A program made the position numbers and the translations under genes. Positions 7,167 to 14,257 of a stretch of DNA of 15,047 nt are shown piece by piece. Where the stretch lies: positions 1-15,047 of the forward strand of contig CAUZFZ010000211.1 of NCBI GenBank assembly GCA_963579025.1, written 5' to 3'. This DNA comes from CAUZFZ01 sp963579025 (lineage in GTDB: Bacteria > Planctomycetota > Planctomycetia > Planctomycetales > Planctomycetaceae). The number at the start of each line of letters is the position of its first letter. Within the stretch, counting starts at the first letter, position 1. The notes under the pieces are model-generated. The model did not search any database, was not told the origin of the DNA, and worked only from the letters and a program-made list of their open reading frames with translations.

Positions 7167-7277
7167 CCACCTGCCCGGCGGCGGCTTTCGTTTGCAGTGG
7201 CCGAAGAGCGGCAGCTGTGGGGTCTACTTCGGTGTCTCGTCGCGACGGTCGAATTCCGAATAGCGAGGTCGTCATGA

Positions 7278-7647
7278 AAGTCCAACTTCCTGATCCCGGC
7301 AACCGACGACGGCCGCGCCCACTTCCGCGCGCTGCGACACACCTTCGTGAGTAATCTGGCAGCGAGTGGAGTGCATCCGAAGCTGGCCAAAGAGTGAGTA
7401 TGCGCGTCACTCGACGATCACGCTGACTATGGATCGTTACGCTCACGTCGGACTCCTGGACATGAATGCCGCACTGGAGTCATTGCCTGCTGTCCGGGAC
7501 CAGCCCCAGGAAGCTCAGCAAGCGGCAGCACCGGGAACGTCCTCGGATTTTGTTGCACCTATGGTTGCACCCGTGACAGGCAATATCAGGAGTCATCACA
7601 AAAAACGACCGCCATCGGATGTGACTCCAATGGCGGCCGTAATGTGA
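7278..7647 (+). pseudogene. Tyrosine recombinase (phage-type integrase) C-terminal remnant
   Basis: In one frame (7311-7394) the DNA encodes DGRAHFRALRHTFVSNLAAS followed by GVHPKLAKE, the H-x2-[L]-R-H-T box II region of a tyrosine recombinase, and then a TGA at 7395. In the +1 frame the protein continues as YARHSTITLTMDRYAHVG, containing the second catalytic H and the nucleophile Y, and runs to TGA 7645. Removing four bases (TGAG at 7395-7398) would restore one frame, so this is a frameshifted gene. The N-terminal core-binding domain and the first catalytic arginine region are missing or unrecognisable upstream (7167-7277 shows nothing clear). The tail, with VAPMVAPVTGN, resembles that of planctomycete integrases. 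It points at the tRNA-Met gene 45 bases away. Confidence 0.8.
7600..7639 (-). terminator. Rho-independent terminator for the metK/tRNA-Met strand
   Basis: Read on the minus strand, CCGCCAT (7636-7630) pairs with ATGGCGG (7615-7609) over a 14-base loop. Two further pairs extend the stem beyond an A-C mismatch, and six T residues follow at 7605-7600. It lies about 50 bases past the tRNA 3' end and would stop transcription coming from metK and the tRNA. It overlaps the end of the recombinase relic on the other strand. Confidence 0.65.
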
Positions 7648-7650
7648 ATA

Positions 7651-7691
7651 CTCATGAGGAGTTAAGTGAAGAGTTGATAACTCCTGAGGAG
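7651..7691 (-). repeat. Hairpin immediately 3' of tRNA-Met
   Basis: AGGAGTTA (7657-7664) pairs perfectly with TAACTCCT (7678-7685) over a 13-base loop. The outer bases 7651-7656 and 7686-7691 add four pairs with two mismatches. It abuts the tRNA discriminator position at 7692. It could help tRNA 3' processing, act with the terminator just beyond, or be part of an old attachment site of the integrase; the sequence does not decide. Confidence 0.5.
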
Positions 7692-7765
7692 TGGTGGGGG
7701 GGGGACTTGAACCCCCGACCTGCGGGTTATGAATCCGCCGCTCTCACCATCTGAGCTACCCCACC
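7692..7765 (-). tRNA. trnM: tRNA-Met (CAU), elongator type
   Basis: The minus strand folds into a full cloverleaf. The acceptor stem GGTGGGG pairs with CCCCACC over seven perfect pairs, the D stem is GCTC/GAGC, and the T stem GGGGG/CCCCC carries the loop TTCAAGT. The anticodon loop TTCATAA has CAT at 7731-7729. The discriminator is A (7692) and CCA is not encoded. The anticodon stem GCGGA/CCCGC has an A31-C39 mismatch. A paired 1-72 position and C11-G24 argue for an elongator rather than the initiator. A tRNA-Ile with lysidine-modified CAU cannot be fully excluded. It lies 78 bases downstream of metK on the same strand. Confidence 0.93.
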
Positions 7766-7843
7766 TGTCTGAAACACCCGACTCAAGTCGACGCCACCGA
7801 GTTCGGGAGCCCCTTGAATTCGCGGCGATTGATAGCAGGGTAC

Positions 7844-8965
7844 TTAACCCGTTGCAACGGCCTCCCAGGGGAACTGGTCGCGACCGTAATGGCCATAACT
7901 GGCCGACTCGAAGAACGACCAACCTTCCGGGTGCAGCAGGTTCAGGTGCTTCGCAATGAACCCGTGCGACAGGTCGGGGAACTGATCCTTGACCCAGCCC
8001 GAGACGTCTTCTCCGGACTGCGTCATGGCGGTCACCATTTCGGGTTGCACCTGGCCGATGCCATACGCGATGTGCACCGTGCATTCACGAGCACTGCTGA
8101 CTTTGCTGGCCACGACGGCTTTTGCGATGTGCCGTGCCATGTACGCGGCGCTGCGATCCACTTTCGAAGGGTCCTTGCCGGAGAACGCTCCGCCACCAAC
8201 GGGCACGCGCGGGCCGAACTGGTCCACGACGATCTTGCGGCCGACCACACCTGCATCTCCCGTCGGTCCGCCAATCACAAACAATCCGGTGCCGTTGATC
8301 TTGTGAGGGCGGAACTCGATGTCGTCTCCCAGGACCGGCTTCACGACCTGTTCGAAGATCTGCTGTCGCATCTCATCATGAGAAACACCAGCGTCGCCCG
8401 GGTCCTGGTGCTGAGTCGCCACGATGTAATCGGTGGGCTGGCCGTCGGGGTTGATCGTGACCTGAGACTTCGTGTCCGGCCGCAGCCATGTCAAGACTCC
8501 GTCCCGACGCAGGTCTCGCAGGCGCTCGCACAGGCGTCGGGCCAGAACGTATTCCGTCGGCATCATTTCGGGTGTTTCGTCAGTCGCGTATCCGACCATG
8601 ATGCCCTGATCGCCCGCTCCGCCGGTGTCGACTCCCTGAGCGATTTCCGGTGATTGCGCACGGATGTGATCAACGACCGTCAGCTCGTCGGCGGTCTTGC
8701 TGTAGCCGATGTTTTTCCAGACTTCGCGGCCGATCGCGTCGATGTCGATGCCCAGACGAATTTCGTCGGTCCACTTCACTTCGCCGGAAACGATCAGCAG
8801 ATTGTCTTTGGCCAGGCACTCAATCGCCGTGCGGACTGCGGGCAGTGCTTCCGCCGGGCACAGGGCCAGAGTACGGTCCAGAATCGCGTCGGCGACCTGA
8901 TCGCAGAACTTGTCCGGATGACCGTCTCCAACGTGTTCGGCAGTGCGGGGGATGCCAGTTCCCAT
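7844..8965 (-). CDS. metK: S-adenosylmethionine synthase
   Basis: MetK makes S-adenosylmethionine from methionine and ATP, releasing phosphate and pyrophosphate; it is cytosolic and normally a tetramer. At 373 residues it is close to the usual length of about 384. Seen motifs: GHPDKFCDQ (15-23) at the ATP and metal site, GAGDQGIMVGYA (116-127), the FVIGGPTGD...GRK region (229-244), GGGAFSGKDPSKVDRSAAY (257-275) binding phosphate, and YGHYGRDQFPWE near the C-terminus. The start follows AAGGAG with eight bases between. The N-terminus reads RTAEHVGDGHPDK rather than the common TSESVSEGHPDK, but the glutamate, histidine and aspartate positions are kept. Upstream, GCCC (8989-8986) and GGGC (9003-9000) could form a small hairpin; I see no recognisable SAM riboswitch. 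Confidence 0.97.
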   Translation of the reverse strand: MGTGIPRTAEHVGDGHPDKFCDQVADAILDRTLALCPAEALPAVRTAIECLAKDNLLIVSGEVKWTDEIRLGIDIDAIGREVWKNIGYSKTADELTVVDHIRAQSPEIAQGVDTGGAGDQGIMVGYATDETPEMMPTEYVLARRLCERLRDLRRDGVLTWLRPDTKSQVTINPDGQPTDYIVATQHQDPGDAGVSHDEMRQQIFEQVVKPVLGDDIEFRPHKINGTGLFVIGGPTGDAGVVGRKIVVDQFGPRVPVGGGAFSGKDPSKVDRSAAYMARHIAKAVVASKVSSARECTVHIAYGIGQVQPEMVTAMTQSGEDVSGWVKDQFPDLSHGFIAKHLNLLHPEGWSFFESASYGHYGRDQFPWEAVATG

Positions 8966-9072
8966 GTCATGACTCCTTCTCGACGGCCCATGTCCTCACG
9001 GGCTGACTCGGTGTAAATACAGTGAAATCGGGTAAGGAGGCGGAGATTAGCAATGCCTGTCGGGAGATGCCA

Positions 9073-9270
9073 TCACTCCGATGGGCTGTGCATGTGAGTC
9101 TCAATCCAGTCCCAGTCCGCATTCACGGCGTCGGCCTGTTTCGGTATGTTCAGTGCGACTGGCGGGCCCTCGATCGACAGATTTTCGCGTACCGGTCGCA
9201 GTGAACCGATCTGGTACGGGACCACATTTCTGAATGGCCTCTCGTGTGGCTGCGTCAGGTCGACTCGCAC
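9073..9270 (-). CDS. Possible small protein of unknown function
   Basis: A 65-codon frame starts with GTG at 9270 and ends in TGA at 9073. About 71 percent of its codons end in G or C by my count, as expected for genes here, and the product (with VVPYQIGSLRPVRENLSIEG and a tryptophan-rich WDWIE near the end) looks protein-like. The open frame can be read back to a stop at 9295-9297 without another standard start. There is no recognised domain and no clear ribosome-binding site. It lies between metK (same strand) and the divergent dehydrogenase, and may be a fragment of a lost gene rather than a working one. If it is not a gene, 9002-9296 is non-coding with nothing else evident. Confidence 0.35.
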   Translation of the reverse strand: MRVDLTQPHERPFRNVVPYQIGSLRPVRENLSIEGPPVALNIPKQADAVNADWDWIETHMHSPSE

Positions 9271-9296
9271 CCCAACCAGTATTCGAGCCAGACTTC

Positions 9297-10379
9297 ATGA
9301 ATCTGATTACTCCGGACATTCCACGGGATGACGCTCAAGAGATCACGGTAGCTGTTGAGCCGCTCAAGAACCTGATCGTCACGATCCTGGTCCGGAAGGG
9401 GATGTTCGGTGCCGAAGCGGAAATCGCCGCGGACCGACTCGTCGAAGCAGACCTGCGAGGAATTCACTCGCATGGGAGCCGAGCTCTTCCCAGGTACATC
9501 CAGGCAATGGACGCTGGCGATATCGACCCGCGAGCAATGTCGATCACGGCCGCGGACAGTCCGGCCATGGCGGTCGTGGAAGCCAGCGGCGGCCTGGGGC
9601 ATGTTGCGGCCACGCGCGGCATGGAACTGGCGATTCAAAAAGCGCGGGAAGTCGGAGTTGGCACAGTCGTCATCAGAAAGGGGCAACATTTTGGTGCGGC
9701 CGGCCTGTATTCATTGCTGGCTGTCCGAGCCGGGATGATTGGCTTCTGCACGACCAGCACCGGCACAGCCACTGTTGCGGCCTACGGCAGTCGCGAATCC
9801 GGCACAGCCAATAATGCGCTGGCATGGGGAATTCCGACAGGCTCCGGTGCTCCGTGGATACTCGACATGGCGGTAGCCGAGTCCTCGTGGGGGAAGATCG
9901 AATCTCTTGGAATGTATGGCCTGCCGATGCCTGGTACCTGGGCGCTGGATGCGAACGGTCGGCCCACCACGGACGCCGCGGCAGCGACGACATTGCAACC
10001 GGCAGCCGGAGCGCGTGGTTCAGGTCTGGGATTCGTATGTTCGGCCCTGACATCCGCGCTGATCGGGCGGCGGACTCCGATTCACAAAGTGAAGAGTCCA
10101 TTCGGCCCGGGTTCCGACCACTTCTTCCAGGCGATTGACCCGAGCCACTTTGGCGATCCACAGCGGTTCCTGAAAGAGATTGACGCGACGATCGCGGACA
10201 TTCGCGCACTTGAGCCTGCGGAAGGCGTTGACCAGGTTCGCGTTGCCGGGGAACTTGAGTGGGAGCGGTCCGAACGCTGGAAAGGCGATGGCATTCCATT
10301 GCATCGGACACACGTCGATTCGCTGACGGAATTGTGTACATCTCAACGTTGCGAGCTGCCGGACGGCTGGCCAACGTGA
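9297..10379 (+). CDS. Ldh_2-family NAD(P)-dependent malate/L-lactate-type dehydrogenase
   Basis: Members of this family oxidise or reduce 2-hydroxy/2-keto acids or related compounds (malate, lactate, sulfolactate, ureidoglycolate) with NAD(P). ATG 9297 gives 360 residues, the family norm; the frame extends to 9234 but upstream codons lack family sequence. Seen: ADLRGIHSHGSRALPRY (about 51-67) with the S-H-G active-site motif, KGQHFGAAGLYS (128-139) with H131, the nucleotide-binding stretch about 143-195 ending PWILDMA, and a C-terminal DG-I-P-L element. The usual T-N-S and G-T-N-P motifs are changed (TTSTG; SGTANNAL), so substrate or cofactor preference cannot be told. No pathway neighbours help. 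The NUDIX gene starts 150 bases later. Confidence 0.88.
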   Translation: MNLITPDIPRDDAQEITVAVEPLKNLIVTILVRKGMFGAEAEIAADRLVEADLRGIHSHGSRALPRYIQAMDAGDIDPRAMSITAADSPAMAVVEASGGLGHVAATRGMELAIQKAREVGVGTVVIRKGQHFGAAGLYSLLAVRAGMIGFCTTSTGTATVAAYGSRESGTANNALAWGIPTGSGAPWILDMAVAESSWGKIESLGMYGLPMPGTWALDANGRPTTDAAAATTLQPAAGARGSGLGFVCSALTSALIGRRTPIHKVKSPFGPGSDHFFQAIDPSHFGDPQRFLKEIDATIADIRALEPAEGVDQVRVAGELEWERSERWKGDGIPLHRTHVDSLTELCTSQRCELPDGWPT

Positions 10380-10420
10380 AACCTTGTGTGTCGTTCTCGC
10401 GGCGTTACGACGTTCGAAGT

Positions 10421-10450
10421 TGGAACTGACCGACATGCTGGTCAGTTCCA
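10421..10450. repeat. Perfect 11-bp hairpin between dehydrogenase and NUDIX genes
   Basis: TGGAACTGACC (10421-10431) pairs without mismatch with GGTCAGTTCCA (10440-10450) over an 8-base loop, 42 bases after the dehydrogenase stop. No T-run follows on either side, so a classical terminator is unlikely. It may be an RNA-stabilising structure, an operator-like palindrome or a dispersed palindromic repeat. Confidence 0.6.
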
Positions 10451-10529
10451 GGCCGACAGGTGGCAACTCAGACAGCACTTGGTGTTCCCGCTCGGCGAGG
10501 CCCTGCAGCCGCGTAATGAGGTAAGAGGA

Positions 10530-10940
10530 TTGGATGCAACACGGATCGGGATTGCCGTTGTCGAACGGTATGATGAGTACCTTGTCGGGTATCGCACGGC
10601 GGGGCAGGTTCTGGCCGGGCACGCTGAGTTTCCCGGTGGTAAGTGCGAAGCGGGAGAGGAATCTGATGACTGCGCCGTGCGTGAATGTCGAGAGGAAACC
10701 GGGTTGATTGTCAGAGCAGTCGAGCAACTCGAACAAACTCTGTTTGAATACGATCACGGTCGCGTTGAATTGAATTTCTGGCTGTGTCACCCGATTGACG
10801 AGAAAGCGACGCCGACCGGAGATTTCCGGTGGATCCGAGTTTCCGAGTTGCGGGATCTCCCGTTTCCGGACGGTAACAACGCTCTTCTTCAGCGACTGCA
10901 GATTCGTTCGGATATCGGCGCGAGTAATGACTTACGTTGA
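10530..10940 (+). CDS. MutT-like NUDIX hydrolase
   Basis: NUDIX enzymes cleave nucleoside diphosphates linked to another moiety, needing Mg2+; MutT types remove oxidised nucleotides. The full box G-x5-E-x7-R-E-U-x-E-E-x-G-U is present at residues 37-59 (GKCEAGE, then RECREETGL). I chose TTG 10530, eight bases after TGAGG, giving 136 residues, the usual MutT size, with the first strand RIGIAVVE at the start. The frame is open back to GTG 10386, but that part translates the 11-bp hairpin and shows no domain. The tail WIRVSELRDLPFPDGN is typical of MutT/CTP-pyrophosphorylase relatives. Substrate is not predictable. The 254 bases after it (10941-11194) hold no convincing gene. Confidence 0.85.
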   Translation: MDATRIGIAVVERYDEYLVGYRTAGQVLAGHAEFPGGKCEAGEESDDCAVRECREETGLIVRAVEQLEQTLFEYDHGRVELNFWLCHPIDEKATPTGDFRWIRVSELRDLPFPDGNNALLQRLQIRSDIGASNDLR

Positions 10941-11194
10941 CGGTCCCTTTCGAGCCTCCCAGGTCGCATAGACGGGACCACCATGTTTGGTTCAGGAACG
11001 TCATCCGCCGCGTGCTTCCGTCTTTGGTGGGTGGAGTTCCTCGGGAGAATCAGACCGTTCGCCCCGCGAGCACCGGGACAAGTCATTTCACGGCGGCGTT
11101 TGCAGTGAGTTTCGTCCGCTGATAGGCTGACCTCATTCGAACTGTCAGGGCTTTGGCCAGGCCGTTTACCCTCATCATTATGCGGAGCAATGTC

Positions 11195-12196
11195 ATGATT
11201 CGTCGCTCTGAAACGACAGTGTCGCCCAGCTCGGAACGATCGGGTTTCACCCTGATTGAGCTGCTGGTGGTCATCGCCATCATCGGTGCATTGGCAGCCA
11301 TTCTGTTGCCTGCCGTACAGAATGCGCGGGAGGCCGCTCGTCGATCTGAATGCCTGAACAACCTCAAGCAAATGATCATGGCGTGCCACAACTACCACGA
11401 CGCCCATAAGTCGTTTCCGTCCGGCATCATCTCGGGCAACACGGGCTCCTCATCGCTGACGTTGCCTGAACCGGCGCTGATTCCGTTGGGGCCAGCAACC
11501 AGCGCCGGTCCTCCACCGGCTGTGACATTGACCGACTGGACCTACAGCGACGATTGGGGCTGGGCCGCATTCATTCTGCCCCAAATGGGACAGGGCACAG
11601 TCAATGTGAACTTCGCGCAGCCGAAGAGTTCAGCGAACAATCAGGGCGCCGTGCAGGTCATATTGCCGTCGTACGTGTGTGCGAGCGTCAGTCTGCCGAA
11701 CCAACGACCCGCGGCTGGCGGTCAGCCGCTGGGTGGCTTTGCCTATTTGACCTACCGTGGAAACGGTGGTTCGAGTCCTCCTCCAGGATTGGGGACGGGA
11801 AGCCCGACCACAAATGGAATTTTTTACAGGGATAGCAGTGTCTCATTCGGAATGATTCGAGACGGCGAGTCCAACACACTTGCGCTGGGTGAAAGCATGT
11901 TTGGCTATTGGGGTGATGGACTGAGCGGCGTGGCTCGGATGGCCGACGACGATTTCAACGGTCAACCTGACTGGGGCACGGACGGCGCAGCGCCGTCTGC
12001 CAGTCCGTCAACTTTTGACACATACCTGAATGCGGGCGGCAATCACTTCTTCGGATTCGGGTCATGGCACCGTGACCTTGTGCAATTTGCTCTCGCCGAT
12101 GGATCGTCACGGTCGTTCTCAAAGAGCATTGACTTCCGGATCGTTCGCGACATGTGCACACGAGACGGCGCGGAACGAGTTAACGCCCCTAAGTGA
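11195..12196 (+). CDS. DUF1559 prepilin-type protein (first copy)
   Basis: This family is greatly expanded in planctomycetes; its function is not established, but the N-terminus is that of type II/IV secretion pseudopilins. ATG 11195 is preceded by GGAG at a 7-base spacing; an in-frame ATG at 11180 is possible. From 11195 (333 residues): prepilin motif at about residues 17-25 with cleavage expected between G and F in SGFTLIELL, a transmembrane helix to about residue 39, QNAREAARRSECLNNLKQ (the family's conserved segment), a variable glycine/proline-rich centre, DGESNTLALGES, and the C-terminal H-x9-DG motif with H292. It probably uses its own terminator at 12255-12288. Confidence 0.94.
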   Translation: MIRRSETTVSPSSERSGFTLIELLVVIAIIGALAAILLPAVQNAREAARRSECLNNLKQMIMACHNYHDAHKSFPSGIISGNTGSSSLTLPEPALIPLGPATSAGPPPAVTLTDWTYSDDWGWAAFILPQMGQGTVNVNFAQPKSSANNQGAVQVILPSYVCASVSLPNQRPAAGGQPLGGFAYLTYRGNGGSSPPPGLGTGSPTTNGIFYRDSSVSFGMIRDGESNTLALGESMFGYWGDGLSGVARMADDDFNGQPDWGTDGAAPSASPSTFDTYLNAGGNHFFGFGSWHRDLVQFALADGSSRSFSKSIDFRIVRDMCTRDGAERVNAPK

Positions 12197-12254
12197 CCGT
12201 TCGCACGGTGAAGCGGTGGACCCGTCAGGTCTGACTCGACTCAAACTGAACTCG

Positions 12255-12288
12255 AACCCGGCTCCGATCCGTTGGAGCCGGGTTTTTT
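12255..12288 (+). terminator. Strong rho-independent terminator after first DUF1559 gene
   Basis: CCCGGCTCC (12257-12265) pairs perfectly with GGAGCCGGG (12274-12282) over an 8-base loop, followed by six T residues; flanking AA/TT can extend the stem to 11 pairs. It lies about 60 bases past the stop at 12196 and separates the two DUF1559 genes transcriptionally, so the second should have its own promoter in 12289-12376, though I see no clear consensus there. Confidence 0.93.
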
Positions 12289-12387
12289 CGTTTTCCGGCT
12301 GGAGCAAACCGGACGAACCTGTTGTAGTGTCTGGCTACTTTCGCGCGGGCTTGTCTTTTTTTCGTATCCGCATTTCGGAGTCATTTC

Positions 12388-13326
12388 ATGTCCAGTTTGC
12401 GCTTACCAGACCAGAGGCGTCGTGGGTTCACACTGATTGAGTTGCTCGTTGTCATCGCCATCATCGCCATTCTGATTGCACTGCTGCTGCCGGCTGTGCA
12501 GCAGGCACGCGAGGCTGCACGGCGATCCCAATGTAAGAACAACCTGAAGCAGATCGGCCTTGCGCTGCACAACTATCACGACGTCGCGAATGTGTTCCCC
12601 CCCGGTGGCGTCACACTGGGAAACTGCTGCGGAACCAGAAGCGGCACAAACTGGGCGATCGCGATTCTGCCGTACCTGGATCAGACCCCACTCTTCAGGC
12701 GGTATGATCAGGACAAGTTCAATGAAGACGCTGCCAACACTTTCGTCCGCACCCAGCGCGTGCCCGTTTATGAGTGTCCGACGGATATCAACATCGGGAA
12801 GATCGAAAGGCCCGAGTCGGGCCCTGGCAGCGGATTGGATTATAGGCACGGTTCGTACCGATGCATGGGAGGCAAGACGAATGGAAACGGCTGGTGGGAC
12901 GGGCGGCAGTACTCGGGACTGCCCTTTGAATGGCAGGGCGTGCTGCACACGCTGGACGGCATCCTTGCCCCGGAGAGCTTCTCAACGATCTTAGACGGCA
13001 CGTCCAACACCCTCGCCGTGGGAGAGCAGCACACGACAACGCATACGCGTCGGGGCACGTTCTGGGCCTACACGTACACGTCGTACAATTCGTCAGACGC
13101 GGTCAGCCAGCCACGTACCCTGATCGCCGATTACGACCGATGCGTGAGTATCGGCGGAACTGGCGGATCGAACGCCTGCAAACGCGGCTGGGGCAGCCTG
13201 CATGTTGGCGGCATTCAGTTTCTTCGCTGCGATGGCTCGGCCAAATTCCTGAATGTGCACCTGGACACAAACGTGTTCACCAGCCTCGCAACCGTCGCTG
13301 GCGGCGAGACTGTCGGTGAATTCTGA
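12388..13326 (+). CDS. DUF1559 prepilin-type protein (second copy)
   Basis: A 312-residue DUF1559 protein. ATG 12388 follows GGAG at a 7-base spacing, the same arrangement as the first copy. The N-terminus RRRGFTLIELLVVIAIIAIL is the canonical form, with cleavage expected after G13. LLPAVQQAREAARRSQCKNN and LHNYHDV follow, then a central region with several cysteines (CC at about 67-68, and others), DGTSNTLAVGE, and the C-terminal H-x9-DG motif with H272. The N-terminal 70 residues are close to those of the first copy while the centres differ, as is normal between paralogues of this family. The lipoprotein gene follows after 112 bases. Confidence 0.96.
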   Translation: MSSLRLPDQRRRGFTLIELLVVIAIIAILIALLLPAVQQAREAARRSQCKNNLKQIGLALHNYHDVANVFPPGGVTLGNCCGTRSGTNWAIAILPYLDQTPLFRRYDQDKFNEDAANTFVRTQRVPVYECPTDINIGKIERPESGPGSGLDYRHGSYRCMGGKTNGNGWWDGRQYSGLPFEWQGVLHTLDGILAPESFSTILDGTSNTLAVGEQHTTTHTRRGTFWAYTYTSYNSSDAVSQPRTLIADYDRCVSIGGTGGSNACKRGWGSLHVGGIQFLRCDGSAKFLNVHLDTNVFTSLATVAGGETVGEF

Positions 13327-13438
13327 CACAGGCCGTCCGGCATAAGTACTCATCGCATTGGCCCCCGACGTACCAGTGCGGGATGTCAGGTCAGCGGACG
13401 GCGTTTGCTGGTCCCTGTTAGATCAGTTTGGAGTTGAT

Positions 13439-13954
13439 ATGTCATTGATACACAGACAAGAGCCACCACGAGACACGTGGCAGCGTCGGATTCTCGACCG
13501 CGTAGTGAATTGGAAAGCTTGTCGATGTTCCGTGCTTGCTGTGCTGTTGCCGCTGGTGACAGGAATATCGGGTTGTGGCAACTCGTATCAGCTTGCTGAC
13601 GTGTCCGGCCGGGTGACCATGGACGGCGAACCTCTCGCCAACGCGACGGTCTCGTTCGTACATTCAGAAGGCCCAAGTTCGTTCGGCAGGACGGACGCCG
13701 ATGGCCGTTACACTCTCGAAACAGTGGCCGACGGTGAAGGCGGGGCTCTGGTTGGAACGCACGTCGTCCGCATCAACGTCAGTGATGGAGGCGACGCCGA
13801 GTCGGACGAACTGGTGACTCCGCCGGAAGCGGCGCTGATTCCGGCACACTACAACACCGAGAGTGACTTGACGTTCGACGTCAGCTCAGGCGGGTCGAAC
13901 GAGGCGAATTTCGGGCTGACCAGCGAGGCCAGTTCCGAACTGACGAGCGAGTGA
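13439..13954 (+). CDS. Carboxypeptidase-regulatory-like lipoprotein
   Basis: ATG 13439 is preceded by GGAG at a 5-base spacing and gives 171 residues; the frame is open back to 13358 without added features. A basic 30-residue N-region leads into the hydrophobic stretch SVLAVLLPLVTGISGC, with lipobox I-S-G-C and lipidated Cys46. The mature part has a beta-sandwich resembling carboxypeptidase regulatory-like domains (VSGRVTMDGEPLANATVSF, then TDADGRYTLETV). Short lipoproteins of this kind frequently accompany DUF1559 genes in planctomycetes, which supports both calls. The long N-region is unusual. The C-terminal tail (GLTSEASSELTSE) is low in complexity. Location is expected at the outer or inner membrane; binding partner unknown. 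Confidence 0.85.
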   Translation: MSLIHRQEPPRDTWQRRILDRVVNWKACRCSVLAVLLPLVTGISGCGNSYQLADVSGRVTMDGEPLANATVSFVHSEGPSSFGRTDADGRYTLETVADGEGGALVGTHVVRINVSDGGDAESDELVTPPEAALIPAHYNTESDLTFDVSSGGSNEANFGLTSEASSELTSE

Positions 13955-14257
13955 TCTCCATAGCGGTGACGCGACACACGGGATTGGATCCGGGCTGATG
14001 TGACGGTCCCACGCCACGTCGTGAAACCCGAATCGTCAGTCTCGGGTAGGATCACTGTCGAACACTTCGTTCCAGAAAACTGCCAACGGTCATCGGACTG
14101 GCCCTTAAGTGACGTGACGACCTAGAATCGCGTTCTTCCGTCTCGGGCCGGTCGATATCGATGGATGTGTCGCCGACGGGCCTCTCCCGATCGACAGCCC
14201 GTCATTCGTTTCGACTCGGAAGTCCTGCCAACTGTCCCGCCAAACCAGATCGTGCCG
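13955..14257. other. Intergenic region with two small hairpins
   Basis: No coding frame with support is visible. ACCCGA (14026-14031) pairs with TCGGGT (14042-14047) over 10 bases, and GACGGGC (14175-14181) pairs perfectly with GCCCGTC (14197-14203) over 15 bases. Neither is followed by a good T-run, so they are at best weak terminators for the lipoprotein gene. No promoter consensus was found before the next gene. Confidence 0.5.

Noticed and set aside
7692..7765. Initiator tRNA identity
   Set aside because: Positions 1-72 are paired, 11-24 is C-G, and the anticodon stem lacks the three consecutive G-C pairs, all unlike an initiator.
8966..9072. SAM-sensing riboswitch upstream of metK
   Set aside because: Only a 4-bp GCCC/GGGC hairpin is visible; no core of a known SAM or SAH riboswitch class could be recognised by eye.
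10386..10529. Longer NUDIX start at GTG 10386
   Set aside because: The extra 48 residues cover the 11-bp hairpin, look non-coding, and would make an atypical MutT; TTG 10530 has a reasonable ribosome-binding site and fits family length. Not fully excluded.
10937..11122. 61-codon + strand frame after the NUDIX gene
   Set aside because: It needs a TTG start overlapping the NUDIX stop, has no ribosome-binding site, and the product resembles no protein I know.
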